Source of the DNA: Pseudonocardia sp. CNS-004
GTDB taxonomy: Bacteria > Actinomycetota > Actinomycetes > Mycobacteriales > Pseudonocardiaceae
Direction: 5' to 3'
DNA: 43,388 nt
Assembly: GCA_001942185.1 (NCBI GenBank)
Contig: MKJV01000127.1
Span: forward strand, 1 to 43,388
Positions 8,769 to 18,118 of the stretch are shown here, one piece after another. Made by a program: the position numbers and the translations under genes. How positions within the stretch are numbered: position 1 is the stretch's first letter; every line of letters begins with the position of its first letter. Under the pieces are notes generated by a model. That model was not told the DNA's origin and ran no database searches. It saw only the letters and a program-made list of their open reading frames with translations.

Positions 8769-9646
8769 TCATCGGGCGGTGCGGTGCTCGGCGAGCACCT
8801 CGTCGGCCACGCGGGCGGCCTGCGCACCGTGTGCCGGGTCGTCGAGCGTGATCAGCGCCTTCCACAGCGCCCAGCCGCGGGCACGCGCCCACATCGCGTC
8901 GTCGGCGGGCACCAGCGCCGGAACTCCGCGCGGCTCTCGCCCTCGAAGAGGGTCCAGGCGATCACCAGGTCGCAGGCCGGGTCGCCGACACCGGACGTGC
9001 CGACGTCGATGACGGCGGACAGGTCGCCCCGGTCGTCGAGCAGGAGGTTGCCGGAGGCGATGTCGCCGTGGAACCAGACCGGCGTGCCGGTCCACGTGGC
9101 GTCGAGCGCGGCCTTCCAGGCATCGGTCGCCGCGGCGCCGTCGACCCTCGTCCCGAGCGCGTCGATCGCCTCCTGCGTCTCGGCGTCGTAGACGCGCAGG
9201 TCCCCGCCGCGGTGGAAACAGTGGTCGCCGGCCGCAGGACCGCCTGCCGGGTCGACGCGCCGGAGCGCGACGAGGAAGCCCGCGACGTCACGGGCGAACC
9301 CGACGAGATCGCGGATCCGTTCCCCGGAACAGACCCGCCCGTCGATCCAGCGCCGGACCGACCACGGCCACGGGTACCCGCCGCCCGGCGCTCCCAGCGC
9401 GAGCGGCACGGGAATCGGGAGGGGCAGCTGCGGTGCCAGCCGCGGCAGCCACGTGTGCTCCTTCTCCACGCTCGCGACGTAGGCGGCCGCGCTCGGGAGC
9501 CGGATGGTCATCGTGCCGCCGAGGCGGAACGTGCGGTTGTCCCATCCCGGCTGCTCCACCGGCACGACGGGCAGCTCGGCCCACTGCGGGAACTGGGTGG
9601 CCACCAGGTGCGTGGCGAGGGCGGCGTCGATCTCGTCGCGGTGCAT
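8769..9646 (-). CDS. Aminoglycoside/choline kinase-like phosphotransferase (frameshifted)
   Basis: 292 residues with one base restored near 8925. Kinase-like features: RTFRLGGTMTIRLPSA in the N-lobe, the hinge WPWSVRRWIDG, the catalytic loop WFHGDIASGNLLLD (HGDxxxxN, about residue 195) and the metal-binding IDVGTSGVGDPACDL. The C-terminal helix block WARARGWALWKALITLDD lies in the second frame. It belongs to the APH superfamily, which phosphorylates aminoglycosides, macrolides or other small hydroxyl compounds. The combination of HGD loop and AWTLF helix is common in uncharacterised APH proteins, so antibiotic resistance is not implied. Start ATG 9646. Confidence 0.85.
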
Positions 9647-9946
9647 CGTCGGCGATCCTGGCGTGCCCGGGACGGGCACGCGAACGGATTTGCGTCCACA
9701 GGCCCCGCACATCGTGGAGCAAGCCGGCCGACAGGGTCACCCGGCACGTTGGTGCGTGCCGGGGACATGCCGCGCCAGGGCCTGGGGGGCTGGGCGCGGC
9801 CCGGAAGGGACCCGCCGGCAGTGTCGGGGGCACCGGCGGTCCCTGCGGCGCCGGGTTCGTGGCCTTTCGGATCGCGGCGCGATGAATCCGGCTGTCGTGG
9901 AGCGTCTCTACCGGTGGACGGGTTCAACCACGACGAGGGGATGCCC
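9647..9946. other. Intergenic region with two strong hairpins
   Basis: 300 bases between divergent genes (APH kinase left, hydrolase right). No gene is supported. Two perfect inverted repeats are seen: 9661-9681, arms GCGTGCCC and GGGCACGC with a 5-base loop, just upstream of the kinase start; and 9740-9763, arms CCCGGCACG and CGTGCCGGG with a 6-base loop. The first could be an operator for the kinase gene. A purine-rich GAGGGG at 9935-9940 serves the downstream start. Confidence 0.6.
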
Positions 9947-10756
9947 ATGAGCGAGTTCGTCACGTCGGCCGCCGGGGACCGGGTCGCCTACGACCGGCGG
10001 GGAAGCGGTCCTGCGCTGATCTTCGTTGCGGGTGCCGGGCCGTGGCGCGCCATCGACCCCACCACCACCGAGACGGCGGAGCTGCTCGCGAAGCGGGGCG
10101 TCACGACCATCGTCCACGACCGCGTCGGACGCGGGGAGAGCTTCGTGCCCGGCGCGATCGGGCTCGAGCGCGAGGTCGCGGCGATCGCCGCGCTCATCGA
10201 CGTCGCAGGCGGCAGGGCGGTGCTGTGCGGGCATTCGTCCGGCAGCTCCATCTCCCTGTACGCCACCGCGGTCGCGGGGCTGCCCGTCTCCGGGCTCGCG
10301 CTGTGGGAGGCGCCGCTGGCACCACCGCACAGCGGTGCCCGGGAATGGGCGGAGACCGTGAACCGCCACATCGACGGGGGGAACCTCGAGGGGGCGTTGC
10401 GCGAGTACATGCGCGACATGCCCCCCGAGCTGCTCGAGTACGTGCTCGGCACCCCGGCGATGGTCGACCAGGCCGGCAGCCTCCGTGCCGACGCCGACTC
10501 GTTGGTCTGGGCGGAGTCGGCCCCGCACGCGGACCTGTTCGGCGGCATCCGGGTACCGACGCTGGCGATGATCGGCGCCGAGACCTACGACATCATGCGC
10601 CCGGCCGCCGAGTCGATCGCCACGGCCGTCCCGGGCGCGAGCTGGAAGCAGCTGCCCGGCTCCCAGCACACCTGGCAGCCCGAGCCGATGGCCGACGAGC
10701 TCGCCCGCGTGGTGGCGCTCGCCGAGCAGGACCGGGACGGCGAACGCCCCGGATAG
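9947..10756 (+). CDS. Alpha/beta hydrolase
   Basis: 269 residues, intact. The fold landmarks are in order: strand with ALIFVAGAG near residue 25, HDRVGRGESF near 58-65, nucleophile elbow LCGHSSGSS with Ser97, acid region TLAMIGAETYD, and the catalytic His in LPGSQHTWQPE. It is close to the broad esterase/hydrolase group in which cap regions are small; the substrate is unknown. ATG at 9947 is preferred over ATG 9941 because GAGGGG at 9935-9940 is then correctly spaced. The aminotransferase follows 50 bases later on the same strand. Confidence 0.85.
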   Translation: MSEFVTSAAGDRVAYDRRGSGPALIFVAGAGPWRAIDPTTTETAELLAKRGVTTIVHDRVGRGESFVPGAIGLEREVAAIAALIDVAGGRAVLCGHSSGSSISLYATAVAGLPVSGLALWEAPLAPPHSGAREWAETVNRHIDGGNLEGALREYMRDMPPELLEYVLGTPAMVDQAGSLRADADSLVWAESAPHADLFGGIRVPTLAMIGAETYDIMRPAAESIATAVPGASWKQLPGSQHTWQPEPMADELARVVALAEQDRDGERPG

Positions 10757-10806
10757 GGTGGCGGCATGCTGCGGCGGCCGAGCATGCCCCTGCCGGGAGG
10801 GACGCG

Positions 10807-11975
10807 ATGACGCGCACCAGCACGAAGGCGGGGCTCTTCACCGAGTCGGTGATCCGGGAGACGTTCCGGCTGGCCGCCCAGCACGGCGCGATCAACCTCG
10901 GCCAGGGCTACCCGGACTTCCCGTGCCCGCAGGAGCTCAAGGACGCGGCGTGCGCGGCGATCCAGGCCGACGACAACCAGTACCCGATGACGTTCGGCAC
11001 GCCGGCGCTGCGCGCGGCGATCGCGGAGAAGACCGCGCGGACCTACCCGGGCTGGACGATCGACCCGGACACGGAGCTGTGCGTCACCTGCGGGGCCACC
11101 GAGGCGCTGGTCGCGGTGGCGTTCGCCCTGCTCGACCCCGGGGACGAGGTCGTCCTGTTCGAGCCCTGGTACGAGAACTACCAGCCGGACGCGATCCTCG
11201 CGGGCGCCGTACCGCGAACCGTGCGGATGCACGCCCCGGACTGGACGTTCGACGAGGCGGAGCTGCGTGCGGCCTTCGGCCCGCGCACGAAGGCGGTCTT
11301 CCTCTGCCACCCCAACAACCCGACGGGCAAGGTCTACTCGGCCGAGGAACTCGCGCTGCTGGCGGAGCTGTGCCGGCGCTGGGACGCCGTGCTCGTCGTC
11401 GACTCGATCTACGAGCACATCCACTACCTCGAGGCGGGCGAGTACCTGCCGCCCGCGCTCGTGCGGGTCTCGAGGACCGCACGGTCACCGTCAACGCGCT
11501 GTCCAAGACCTACGCGGTCACCGGGTGGAGGGTCGGGTGGACGGTGGCGCCGCCGGAGCTCACCTCCGCGATCCGCAAGGTGCACGACTTCCTCACGATC
11601 GCGGCGCCCGCGCCGATGCAGGCGGCGGGCGTCGCGGCGATGGGGTTGCCCGACGGCTACTACGCCGATGTCGCCGCCCGGTACCTGGAGCGGCGCGACC
11701 TGCTCTGCGACGCGTTGGAGGGCATCGGCTTCGGGCTGCGGCGCCCGGACGGGTCGTACTACGTGCTGTGCGACTCGTCCCCGCTCGACCCCGCCGGCGA
11801 CGGGGTCGCGTTCGCCCGCAGGCTCATCACCGAGATCGGCGTCTCGTGCGTGCCCGCCGTGTCGTTCTGGACGCCCGAGAACGAGGCAGCCGGGCGCAGC
11901 ATGATCCGGTTCGCGTTCCCGAAGCGGCCCGAGACGTTGCGAGCCGCGATCGAGCGCCTGGAACGGATCGCCTGA
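10807..11975 (+). CDS. PLP-dependent class I/II aminotransferase (frameshifted)
   Basis: About 389 residues after adding one G near 11468. It shows the fold-type I order: INLGQGYPDFPCP, TCGATEALVAVAFALLDPGDEV, HPNNPTGKVYS, and VDSIYEHIHY. In the second frame come LSKTYAVTGWRVGW, with the Schiff-base lysine, and PDGSYYVLCD and SMIRFAFPK near the end. The pattern fits the methionine/kynurenine aminotransferase (YbdL-like) subgroup, which transfers amino groups from Met, Phe, Tyr or kynurenine. GGGAGG at 10795-10800 fixes the ATG at 10807. Exact substrate cannot be told. Confidence 0.86.
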
Positions 11976-12038
11976 CCTTCGTCCGAGGCGGGCGCATGAT
12001 CGGTCCGACTGGACAGCGCCTCGCGGCGGCGGGCGGTG

Positions 12039-12100
12039 TGATCACCGGGAGTGGTCCGAGAGCGCCGGATGTGACGACCTGGCACCACTTCCGCCGATCA
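12039..12100. repeat. GATC-bounded palindrome, family 1, copy 2
   Basis: 62 bases, TGATCACCGGGAGTGGT at the left and ACCACTTCCGCCGATCA at the right. In reverse orientation it matches 4766-4827 at most positions and is the same length. It lies between convergent genes (aminotransferase and BAAT-like lipoprotein). Confidence 0.85.
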
Positions 12101-12109
12101 CGAGCACGC

Positions 12110-12170
12110 TGATCGTCAACTGTGGTCGCGAGACGCCAGATCAGCCGTCGCGGCACCACTTCCGGCGATC
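12110..12170. repeat. GATC-bounded palindrome, family 1, diverged copy 3
   Basis: 61 bases from TGATCGTCAACTGTGGT to CACCACTTCCGGCGATC, ten bases after copy 2. The right end is well conserved with the other copies and the left end has drifted. It ends 12 bases before the stop of the BAAT-like gene. Confidence 0.75.
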
Positions 12171-12182
12171 GCAGCCGGTCGG

Positions 12183-13543
12183 CTATCCCCGGCCGCGCGG
12201 CATCGCCTTGCGCAGCAGTTCGACCGTGGCGGAGAACGTCTCGCGCACGGCCGCCGCCGATGCGGCCGGGTCCCCGCCCGCCTCGAGCGTGATCGACCCG
12301 TACGGGACGGTGGTGCGGGTCGTCGGGAGGTCCGGCACCCCGCCGACGATGTGGCCCGCGGCCGGGAAGTCGAGCAGCTGCGAACCGTGCGCCTCACCCT
12401 CGCCATCCTCGGTGATCGTCTCGAGGATCCGCTGCGCCTGCTCGCTCGACGGCCACAGCCCGTCCGCACCACCCGACGTGAGCAGCACCGGGGCCGTGAT
12501 CTTGTCGACGGGGATGCTGGCCACCGCCAGCCGCCAGCGCGAGGCCGAGGAGACCGAATCCTCGTACGACTCGGTCGTGCTGACCGGTTGGGCCGGATCC
12601 GCGGCAGACCCGCTGCGTGAGGTCGTCGACCGCAGGAACGGCACTTCGGCACCTGCCCTGGTCCACGACGACATCTGCGTGCTGGAGGTGCCGAGCCCCG
12701 GCCAGACCACGTCCGACGCGGCGTGCGCCACCACCGCGGCGAACCGGGACGGCTCCGACGAGGCGAGCAGCAGCCCGTACTCGGCGCCCTTCGCCGTGCC
12801 GACGACGCCGACGCGGTCCCCGGCCACCTCCGGACGTCGGCGAGCCACCGGGCAGCGCTGAGCCCGTACTCGACGGGGATGCGGGTCAGCGTCTCCGGCA
12901 GGCCCACCTCGTCGAAGTAGGCGAGCCCGAACACCACGTAGCCCTGCGACGCGAGCAGCGCGGCATACGCCGGGTCGGGGCGTCCGCCCTCTGCGCCGCC
13001 GAGGAGCAGCACCCCGGGCCAGACGCCCGAGCCCTTCGGCAGGTAGAGGTCTCCCACCAGGCCGGCCTCGGCGATGCGCATCACCTCGCCCCCGGGATCG
13101 CGGACCGCGCGGCGCAGCGTGCTCCGCGCGACGGTGGTGCCCGCGCGGTCGACGCCGAGCAGGACGACCATGTCGTCGGCGTCCACCATCGGGTAGGGCG
13201 CCTGCGTGTCGTCCGGCAGCCGCATCGACCAGAACAGGCCGTGCGGGTCGACGCCCGTGTAGGTGCCACCCGTGGACGGTGTGGTCGACAGATCCACCTG
13301 GCCCACGCCGTTGGTGACGAACTCCCCCGACGACTCCCACAGGTGGCCACTCCGGTCGTACGTGCGCGCCCAGACGCGCACCGGATCGCCGGCGGGAAGG
13401 CCTTCCACGGTGACCTGGACCGGGACCGCTATGCTGACCCCGTCGGGCGTGACGCTGATGTGTGGCCCGGCTTCTTCGGCATGTGCAGCGCAGCCCGCAA
13501 CGAGCATTGCCGCCGCGCAGGCCATGCCGATCGACGTCCGCAT
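12183..13543 (-). CDS. BAAT-like acyl-CoA thioesterase/acyltransferase lipoprotein (frameshifted)
   Basis: About 453 residues with one base restored near 12830. A lipoprotein signal ends in LVAGC, lipidated Cys at residue 18 counted from ATG 13543. Next is a beta-rich BAAT N-terminal domain (VQVTVEGLPAGDPVRVWARTYD, then GTYTGVDPHGLFWSM). The alpha/beta-hydrolase domain follows, with LYLPKGSGVWPGVLLLGGAEGG and SQGYVVFGLAYF. The elbow reads GVVGTAKGAEYGL, so Ala stands where the family has Ser or Cys. A late acid/His region is TSGGADGLWPSS and FPAAGHIVGG. Export plus loss of the nucleophile argue for an altered function. Confidence 0.75.
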
Positions 13544-13836
13544 GTCTCGGATGCTATTCACCGGAAGTCGATCTCACCGCACGTCTCGCACGGACGGGTT
13601 ACACCACGTTGGTGCGAAACCTCGACATGCCTCCACGGCGGTCCTCGATCGGGTGGTCCTGTCCTTTCGGACCGGAACCGGGGGTGATCGTGATCGGGGG
13701 ACACGCCCCTTCGCGGGTTGTTAGGGTGACAACCACTCCGCCGGTGGTCCCGACGGAACGGCGCCGCAGAACGGGACCATCCGCTCACCGGGCGAGGAGG
13801 GGCGGCTGACGATTCCGCCTACCCTCCGGAGCCCTC
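13544..13836. promoter_or_regulatory. Divergent intergenic region with 19-bp inverted repeat
   Basis: 293 bases between the BAAT-like gene (minus) and the LLM oxidoreductase (plus). No gene seen. GGTTGTTAGGGTGACAACC at 13716-13734 has 6-base arms GGTTGT and ACAACC around 7 bases, and is a plausible operator for both genes. A segment at 13769-13792 (GAACGGGACCATCCGCTC) resembles 8050-8074. A GGAG at 13821-13824 can serve the LLM start. Confidence 0.45.
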
Positions 13837-14666
13837 ATGAAGATCGGTATCGGCCTGCCGGTCGACGACCCGGACGTGCTGCTGGAATGGGCCGTGCGTG
13901 CCGACGCCGGCCCGTTCAGCACGCTCGGCCTGCTCGATCGCCTCGTCTGGCACAACCCCGAGCCGCTCGTCACGCTCGCCGCGCTCGCGGGCGCCACCGG
14001 CCGCATCCGCCTGCAGACCGAGGTGCTGCTCGCCCCGCTGCGGGACACGGCGCTCCTGGCCAAGCAGGTGGCCACGCTCGACCGGCTCTCCGGCGGCCGC
14101 TTCACGCTCGGGCTCGGCGTCGGCGGGCGCGCCGACGACCACGCCGTCGCGGGGGCGACCTGCGCGACCGCGGCCGCCGGTTCGACGAGCAGCTCACGCG
14201 GATGCGCGAGCTGTGGGACGCCGCGACCCCCATCGCACCCGCCTTCGCGGCACCGGGCGGGCCGGAGGTGCTGTTCGGGGCGTTCCGCCCGGCAGCACTC
14301 GCCAGGGTGGCCCGGTTCGGCGACGGCCTGCTCTGCGCCGCGCCCCCGTCATGGGCGGGTGACCTGTTCCGCACGGTCGAGCGGGACTGGGCAGAACGTT
14401 CCCGTCCCGGCAGGCCGCGGTTCGTCGGCCAGGTGAACGTCGCGTTGGGGCCGGAGGAGGTGGCCGCCGCCGCACATGCCGCCATGGGCGCCTACTACGG
14501 CTTCACCGGCGCCGCCGACCGGATGCTGGCGGGCCTGCTGACCAGGCCGGACGAGGTGCGGGACGCGGTGAGCGCCTATGCCGACCTCGGCGCCGACGAG
14601 GTCGTCCTCTGCTGCTGGGCGACCGACGTCACCCAGGTGGACCGGATGGCGGGTCTGGTGCACTGA
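13837..14666 (+). CDS. Luciferase-like monooxygenase-family (LLM) flavin/F420 oxidoreductase (frameshifted)
   Basis: 276 residues after adding one G in the G run at 14149-14154. Seen: start MKIGIGLPVDDPDVLLEWA, the TIM-barrel block PLVTLAALAGATGRIRLQTEVLLAPLRDTALLAKQVATLDRLSGGR, then FTLGLGVGGRADD, all typical of LLM-class oxidoreductases. The second frame has FDEQLTRMRELWD and a C-terminal YADLGADEVVLCCWATD. Actinobacterial members often use coenzyme F420, others FMN; the sequence alone does not decide. Substrate unknown. Divergent from the BAAT-like lipoprotein. Confidence 0.83.
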
Positions 14667-14746
14667 GCCGGACCACGGCGTGCGATGCTGGACGTGCACG
14701 TGGTCGCTTCCCCCGGCCGCCGGTCAGGTCGCTGGAAGGGGAAGCC

Positions 14747-15064
14747 GTGTACAAGCCGTGGTCGTCGAGCGTGAGCACACCGCCCGCGCCGCTGGACCGG
14801 CCGGTGTGGGTCCACCTCGACCGCCTCTACGGCCCCCCCGACTCGCCCGGCCCGATCGCCGACCCCGTGCCCGGCGGGCTCCTCGTCGCCACCGCGCGGG
14901 TGCCGGGGCTGCTCAAGCGGTGGGCCCGGGCGGTCGACGGGCGCTGGTTCGGCCGGGTCAACTTCGCCGTCTGCGACGCCTACGGCGCGGTCGTGGCGGA
15001 GCACCTGGCCGCCCTGGTCCCGGCATCGGCCCTGACCCCCCGAGAAGAGGAACCCCGCCGGTGA
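14747..15064 (+). CDS. Hypothetical protein, 105 residues
   Basis: GTG at 14747, preceded by GGAAGGGGAAG. It is soluble, Pro-rich at the N terminus (VSTPPAPLDRPVWVHLDRLYGPPD), with a middle block GGLLVATARVPGLLKRWARAVDGRWFGRVNFAVCDAYG and a helical end ending EEEPRR. Codon use fits the neighbours (high third-position GC), so it is probably a real gene. I do not recognise a family. It is downstream of the LLM oxidoreductase on the same strand after 80 bases. Confidence 0.6.
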   Translation: MYKPWSSSVSTPPAPLDRPVWVHLDRLYGPPDSPGPIADPVPGGLLVATARVPGLLKRWARAVDGRWFGRVNFAVCDAYGAVVAEHLAALVPASALTPREEEPRR

Positions 15065-15083
15065 GGGCAGCGTCTTCCCAGGG

Positions 15084-15147
15084 CGGTGATCAAGGGGAAA
15101 AGGTGGTGGTTCGATCTTCGGAAGCCGCCGTTTGCCCTTGATCACCG
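15084..15147. repeat. GATC-bounded palindrome, family 2, copy 1
   Basis: 64 bases, CGGTGATCAAGGGG at the left and CCCTTGATCACCG at the right, with an inner GATC at the centre. Its reverse complement aligns with 16145-16205, sharing GATCAAGG, GAAGATCGA and CCCTTGATCACCG at matching spacing. It lies upstream of the AbiEi-DUF559 gene. Confidence 0.85.
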
Positions 15148-15240
15148 CGAATGGGCGGGGGTTGTCCACATCGGGGACCGGTTGTCCACAGATTGCGGGA
15201 GGGCCGTGGCGACGGCCGAGTCGGACCGCAGGCTCCAAGC

Positions 15241-16106
15241 ATGCGCAGGACACTTCGCGACATCGCCGCGGCACAGCACGGCGCGTTCAGCACCGCGCAG
15301 GCGCTGAGCTGCCACACTCGCGGCGAGTTGCGAGCGCTGGTCGATTCGGGCCGCTGGTGCGGAGTGTTCACGGGTAGCTTCCGTACGAGCTCGGCCGAGC
15401 CGGGTCCGAGGCTCCGGCTCTCGGCAGCCCGGCTCAGCATCGGGCGCGATGTTCCTGCCTGTCTGCACACGGCCGCCGAACTACACGGCTTCGGTGTACT
15501 CGACGACGCGGTCACCCACGTCGCGGTCCGGCCGGACGAGCCGTGCGCGCGCAGAGCGGACCTCTGGCCGCATCAGCTCACTCTCGCGGAGGACGACGTC
15601 GTGCAGCTGAGGTGTGGGGCGCTCGCCACCACAGCCGACAAGACGGCCATCGACCTGGCCCGCACCCTTCCGCGCGTCGACGTCCTGCCCGTGCTCGATG
15701 CCGCGCTCGCCGCGGGTACCTGCACGCCGGAGACGCTGGCCGCCGAGCTGGAGCGGCACGCCGGCCTCCGCGGCGTCCTGCAGGCACGGGAGCTGGTACC
15801 GCTTGCAGATCCCGCTCCGGAGTCGCCGGGATGCCGCAGCCCAGCGTGCAGCTCCCGGTCCTCGACGTGCGTGGCCACCCGCGGCGCTGGCTGGACCTGG
15901 CCTGGGAGGAGGCGAAGGTCGGCCTCGAGTACGACGGTGAAGAGGGGCATGCCGGGCGGCAGAACCTGCGTTCCGATCGCCGCCGCCACAACTTTCTGCA
16001 GGACGACGACTGGGCGATGTTCTATGCCACCGACCTCGACGTGTACCGCGACTTCACGCACCTGATGCGGAAGGTCGGGGCGGCAATCGAACGCCGAACA
16101 CAATGA
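15241..16106 (+). CDS. AbiEi-like HTH plus DUF559/Vsr-like nuclease domain protein (frameshifted)
   Basis: 288 residues after one base is restored near 15820. The N-terminal part (MRRTLRDIAAAQHGAFSTAQAL, then RALVDSGRWCGVFTGSFR) resembles the winged-helix of AbiEi-type type IV antitoxins. The middle, LHTAAELHGFGVLDD, then TADKTAIDLARTLP, is the usual linker domain. The C-terminal part reads RRWLDLAWEEAKVGLEYDGEEGHAG and LRSDRRRHNFLQDDDW, matching DUF559, a PD-(D/E)XK/Vsr-like fold with conserved D and E..YDG. Such proteins are very common and often orphan in actinobacteria. No AbiEii toxin is adjacent. It is flanked by two related palindromes. Confidence 0.78.
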
Positions 16107-16144
16107 CCCGGCGCCAGCGGCTCTGGCCGACCGCCCCTCTCCGC

Positions 16145-16205
16145 CGATCAAGGACAGATGGTGGCTCTGGAAGATCGATCCGCGACCATCTGCCCTTGAT
16201 CACCG
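16145..16205. repeat. GATC-bounded palindrome, family 2, copy 2
   Basis: 61 bases, from CGATCAAGGACAGATGGT to ACCATCTGCCCTTGATCACCG (arms pair almost fully). It is 38 bases after the AbiEi-DUF559 stop and inverted relative to the copy at 15084-15147. It separates that gene from the convergent SDR. Confidence 0.85.
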
Positions 16206-16228
16206 ACGTGGCAGGCCATCGTCCGCGG

Positions 16229-17009
16229 TCAGGAGTGCAGCCAGCCGCCGTCCACCACCCAGTGCTGGCCGGTGCACGAGCGGCTGTCGTCGGCGGCGAG
16301 CCAGAGCACCAGCGTGCGACGTCGGCGGGTTCGAGCCGCTGCGGGAGGGCCTGGGCCGCGGAGCGGTGGGCGTCCGACTCCGGGGTCACCCAGTTCTCCA
16401 GCTGCCGGGGCGTCATGATCCAGCCGGGCAGCACGCAGTTGACGCGTACGCCGTCCGGTCCGTACTCGCGGGAGAGCGACCGGGTGAGCCCCTCGATGCC
16501 GGCCTTCGCCGTCATGTAGGCGGGCAGGTCGAGCAGGTCGACGTGGGCGCTGATCGAGCCCATGTTGATGATCGAGCCGCGGCCGGCGGCACGCATCGCG
16601 GGCGCACGGCCTGTGCGGCGAAGAACTGGTGGTCGAGGTTCACCCGCATGAGCTCGTCCCAGTGCTTCGGGTCGATCGTGGTGACGTCGTGCCGCACGTC
16701 GTGGCCCGCGTTGTTCACGAGCACCTCGACGTCGCCGAGCTCGGCGGCGATCTCGCCGATGACGGCGCGGTAGGCGTCGAGGTCGCGGACGTCGCACGCG
16801 CGGAAGTGCGGGCGGGGGTGCCCGCGCTCCGCGACGGCCGCGGCGAGCGCCTCTCCCGCCTCGGCCGCGATGTCGACGAACCCGACGCGGGCACCCTGGG
16901 CGGCGAACTGGGCCACGAACTCGGCGCCGAGACCGCTGGCGCCTCCGCTGACGAGTACGACGGCGTCACTCAGGCTGGGGTAGGTGGCGTATCGGGGCTC
17001 GCGTGTCAT
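16229..17009 (-). CDS. Short-chain dehydrogenase/reductase (two frame breaks)
   Basis: About 260 residues after two single-base losses (near 16612 and 16318) are corrected. Motifs: VLVSGGASGLGAEF (TGxxxGxG-type, residue 18 on), CDVRD, VLVNNAGHD, NMGSISAH with the catalytic Ser, PAYMTAKAG with YxxxK, and a C-terminal GQHWVVDGGWLHS. The absence of a long insert after the nucleotide loop argues against the mycofactocin-coupled SDR subgroup. It is the last gene of a three-gene minus operon; its ATG overlaps the stop of the alcohol dehydrogenase (ATGA). Confidence 0.86.
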
Positions 17010-18118
17010 GAGGGCAGTACTACCGCCCGGCCGGTGGCGCCGGCGCGGAGGGCCTGGTACGCCTCGTCCACGCCGTCGAGCGGGTACCGCTGCCCGAGCA
17101 GCACGTCGAGCGGGAGCCGTCCGGCGAGGTACAGGCCGAGGATCCTGGGCAGGTCCACCGGCGGGTTCGCCGAGCCGTACAGGCTGCCGACCAGGCGCTT
17201 CTGCTGCTGCACCAGCTCGTTGATCGGGACCTGTGCGGTGGCGTCCACCGACCCGAGGCCGACGGCGATGGCGGTGCCGCCGGGACGCAGCACGGCGAAC
17301 GCCTGGCGCAGGGTCTGCGGCAGCCCCACGGCGTCGACGGCCACCTCGGCTCCGCCGCCGGTCAGCTCCTGGACGGCCGCGACGGCCTCGTCGGGTGACA
17401 GGCCGGACGTGTCGAGGGTGTGGGCGGCGCCGAGGCGGCGGGCGAGCTCCAGCTTGTCGGCGGCGACGTCGACCACGACCGGGACCGCGCCGACGAGTGC
17501 GGCGCCCATCAGCGCGGACAGGCCCACTCCGCCTGCGCCGATCACGACGAGCGGCTTGCCCGCCACCTGCCCGGCGACGTTGACGACGGCGCCGACCCCG
17601 GTGATGACCGCGCACCCGGTGACGGCGGCGACGGCGGGTGTCACCCCGTCGGGCACCTTCACGACGGCACGCTGGGACACGACCGCACGTTCGGCGAAGC
17701 AGGAGACGCCGAGGAAGTGGTGCAGCGGCCCACCGTCGAGGTGCAGCCTGGAGGTGGCGTCGAGCAGCCCGCCGCTGCGCGCCTGCACGCGCCCGTACAC
17801 GCACATCACCGGGCGTCCCGTCACGCAGTACTCGCAGTGCCCGCAGCGCGGGCGCCAGGTGAAGGCGACGCGGTCGCCCACCGCGACGGAGTCGACGCCG
17901 GCCCCGACCTCCTCGACCACGCCGCTGCCCTCGTGGCCGAGCACGATCGGCAGCGGGCACGGGATGGCGCCGTCCATGTAGTGCAGTTCGGTGTGGCAGA
18001 CGCCGGCGGCCTCCACCCGGACCAGTACCTCGCCGTCGTGCGGCGGCTCGAGCTCGACGTCCTCGACCCGAAGTGGTTCGCCCGCCGCCCTCAGCACGGC
18101 GGCCCGTACGCGTGTCAT
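17006..18118 (-). CDS. Zinc-dependent alcohol dehydrogenase (class III-like MDR)
   Basis: 370 residues, intact. Catalytic zinc ligands are in AAGVCHTELH and GHEGSGVVEEVG; structural zinc cysteines are in RCGHCEYCVTGRPVMC (CxxCxxCx7C). The cofactor loop is VVIGAGGVGLSAL at about residue 200. The length and layout fit the class III-related group, which in mycofactocin-containing actinobacteria includes NDMA-dependent enzymes with tightly bound NAD recycled by mycofactocin; that is possible but unproven here. It sits between the Gfo/Idh and SDR genes with ATGA overlaps at both ends, so the three proteins probably act on one alcohol or sugar-alcohol. Confidence 0.88.
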   Translation of the reverse strand: MTRVRAAVLRAAGEPLRVEDVELEPPHDGEVLVRVEAAGVCHTELHYMDGAIPCPLPIVLGHEGSGVVEEVGAGVDSVAVGDRVAFTWRPRCGHCEYCVTGRPVMCVYGRVQARSGGLLDATSRLHLDGGPLHHFLGVSCFAERAVVSQRAVVKVPDGVTPAVAAVTGCAVITGVGAVVNVAGQVAGKPLVVIGAGGVGLSALMGAALVGAVPVVVDVAADKLELARRLGAAHTLDTSGLSPDEAVAAVQELTGGGAEVAVDAVGLPQTLRQAFAVLRPGGTAIAVGLGSVDATAQVPINELVQQQKRLVGSLYGSANPPVDLPRILGLYLAGRLPLDVLLGQRYPLDGVDEAYQALRAGATGRAVVLPS

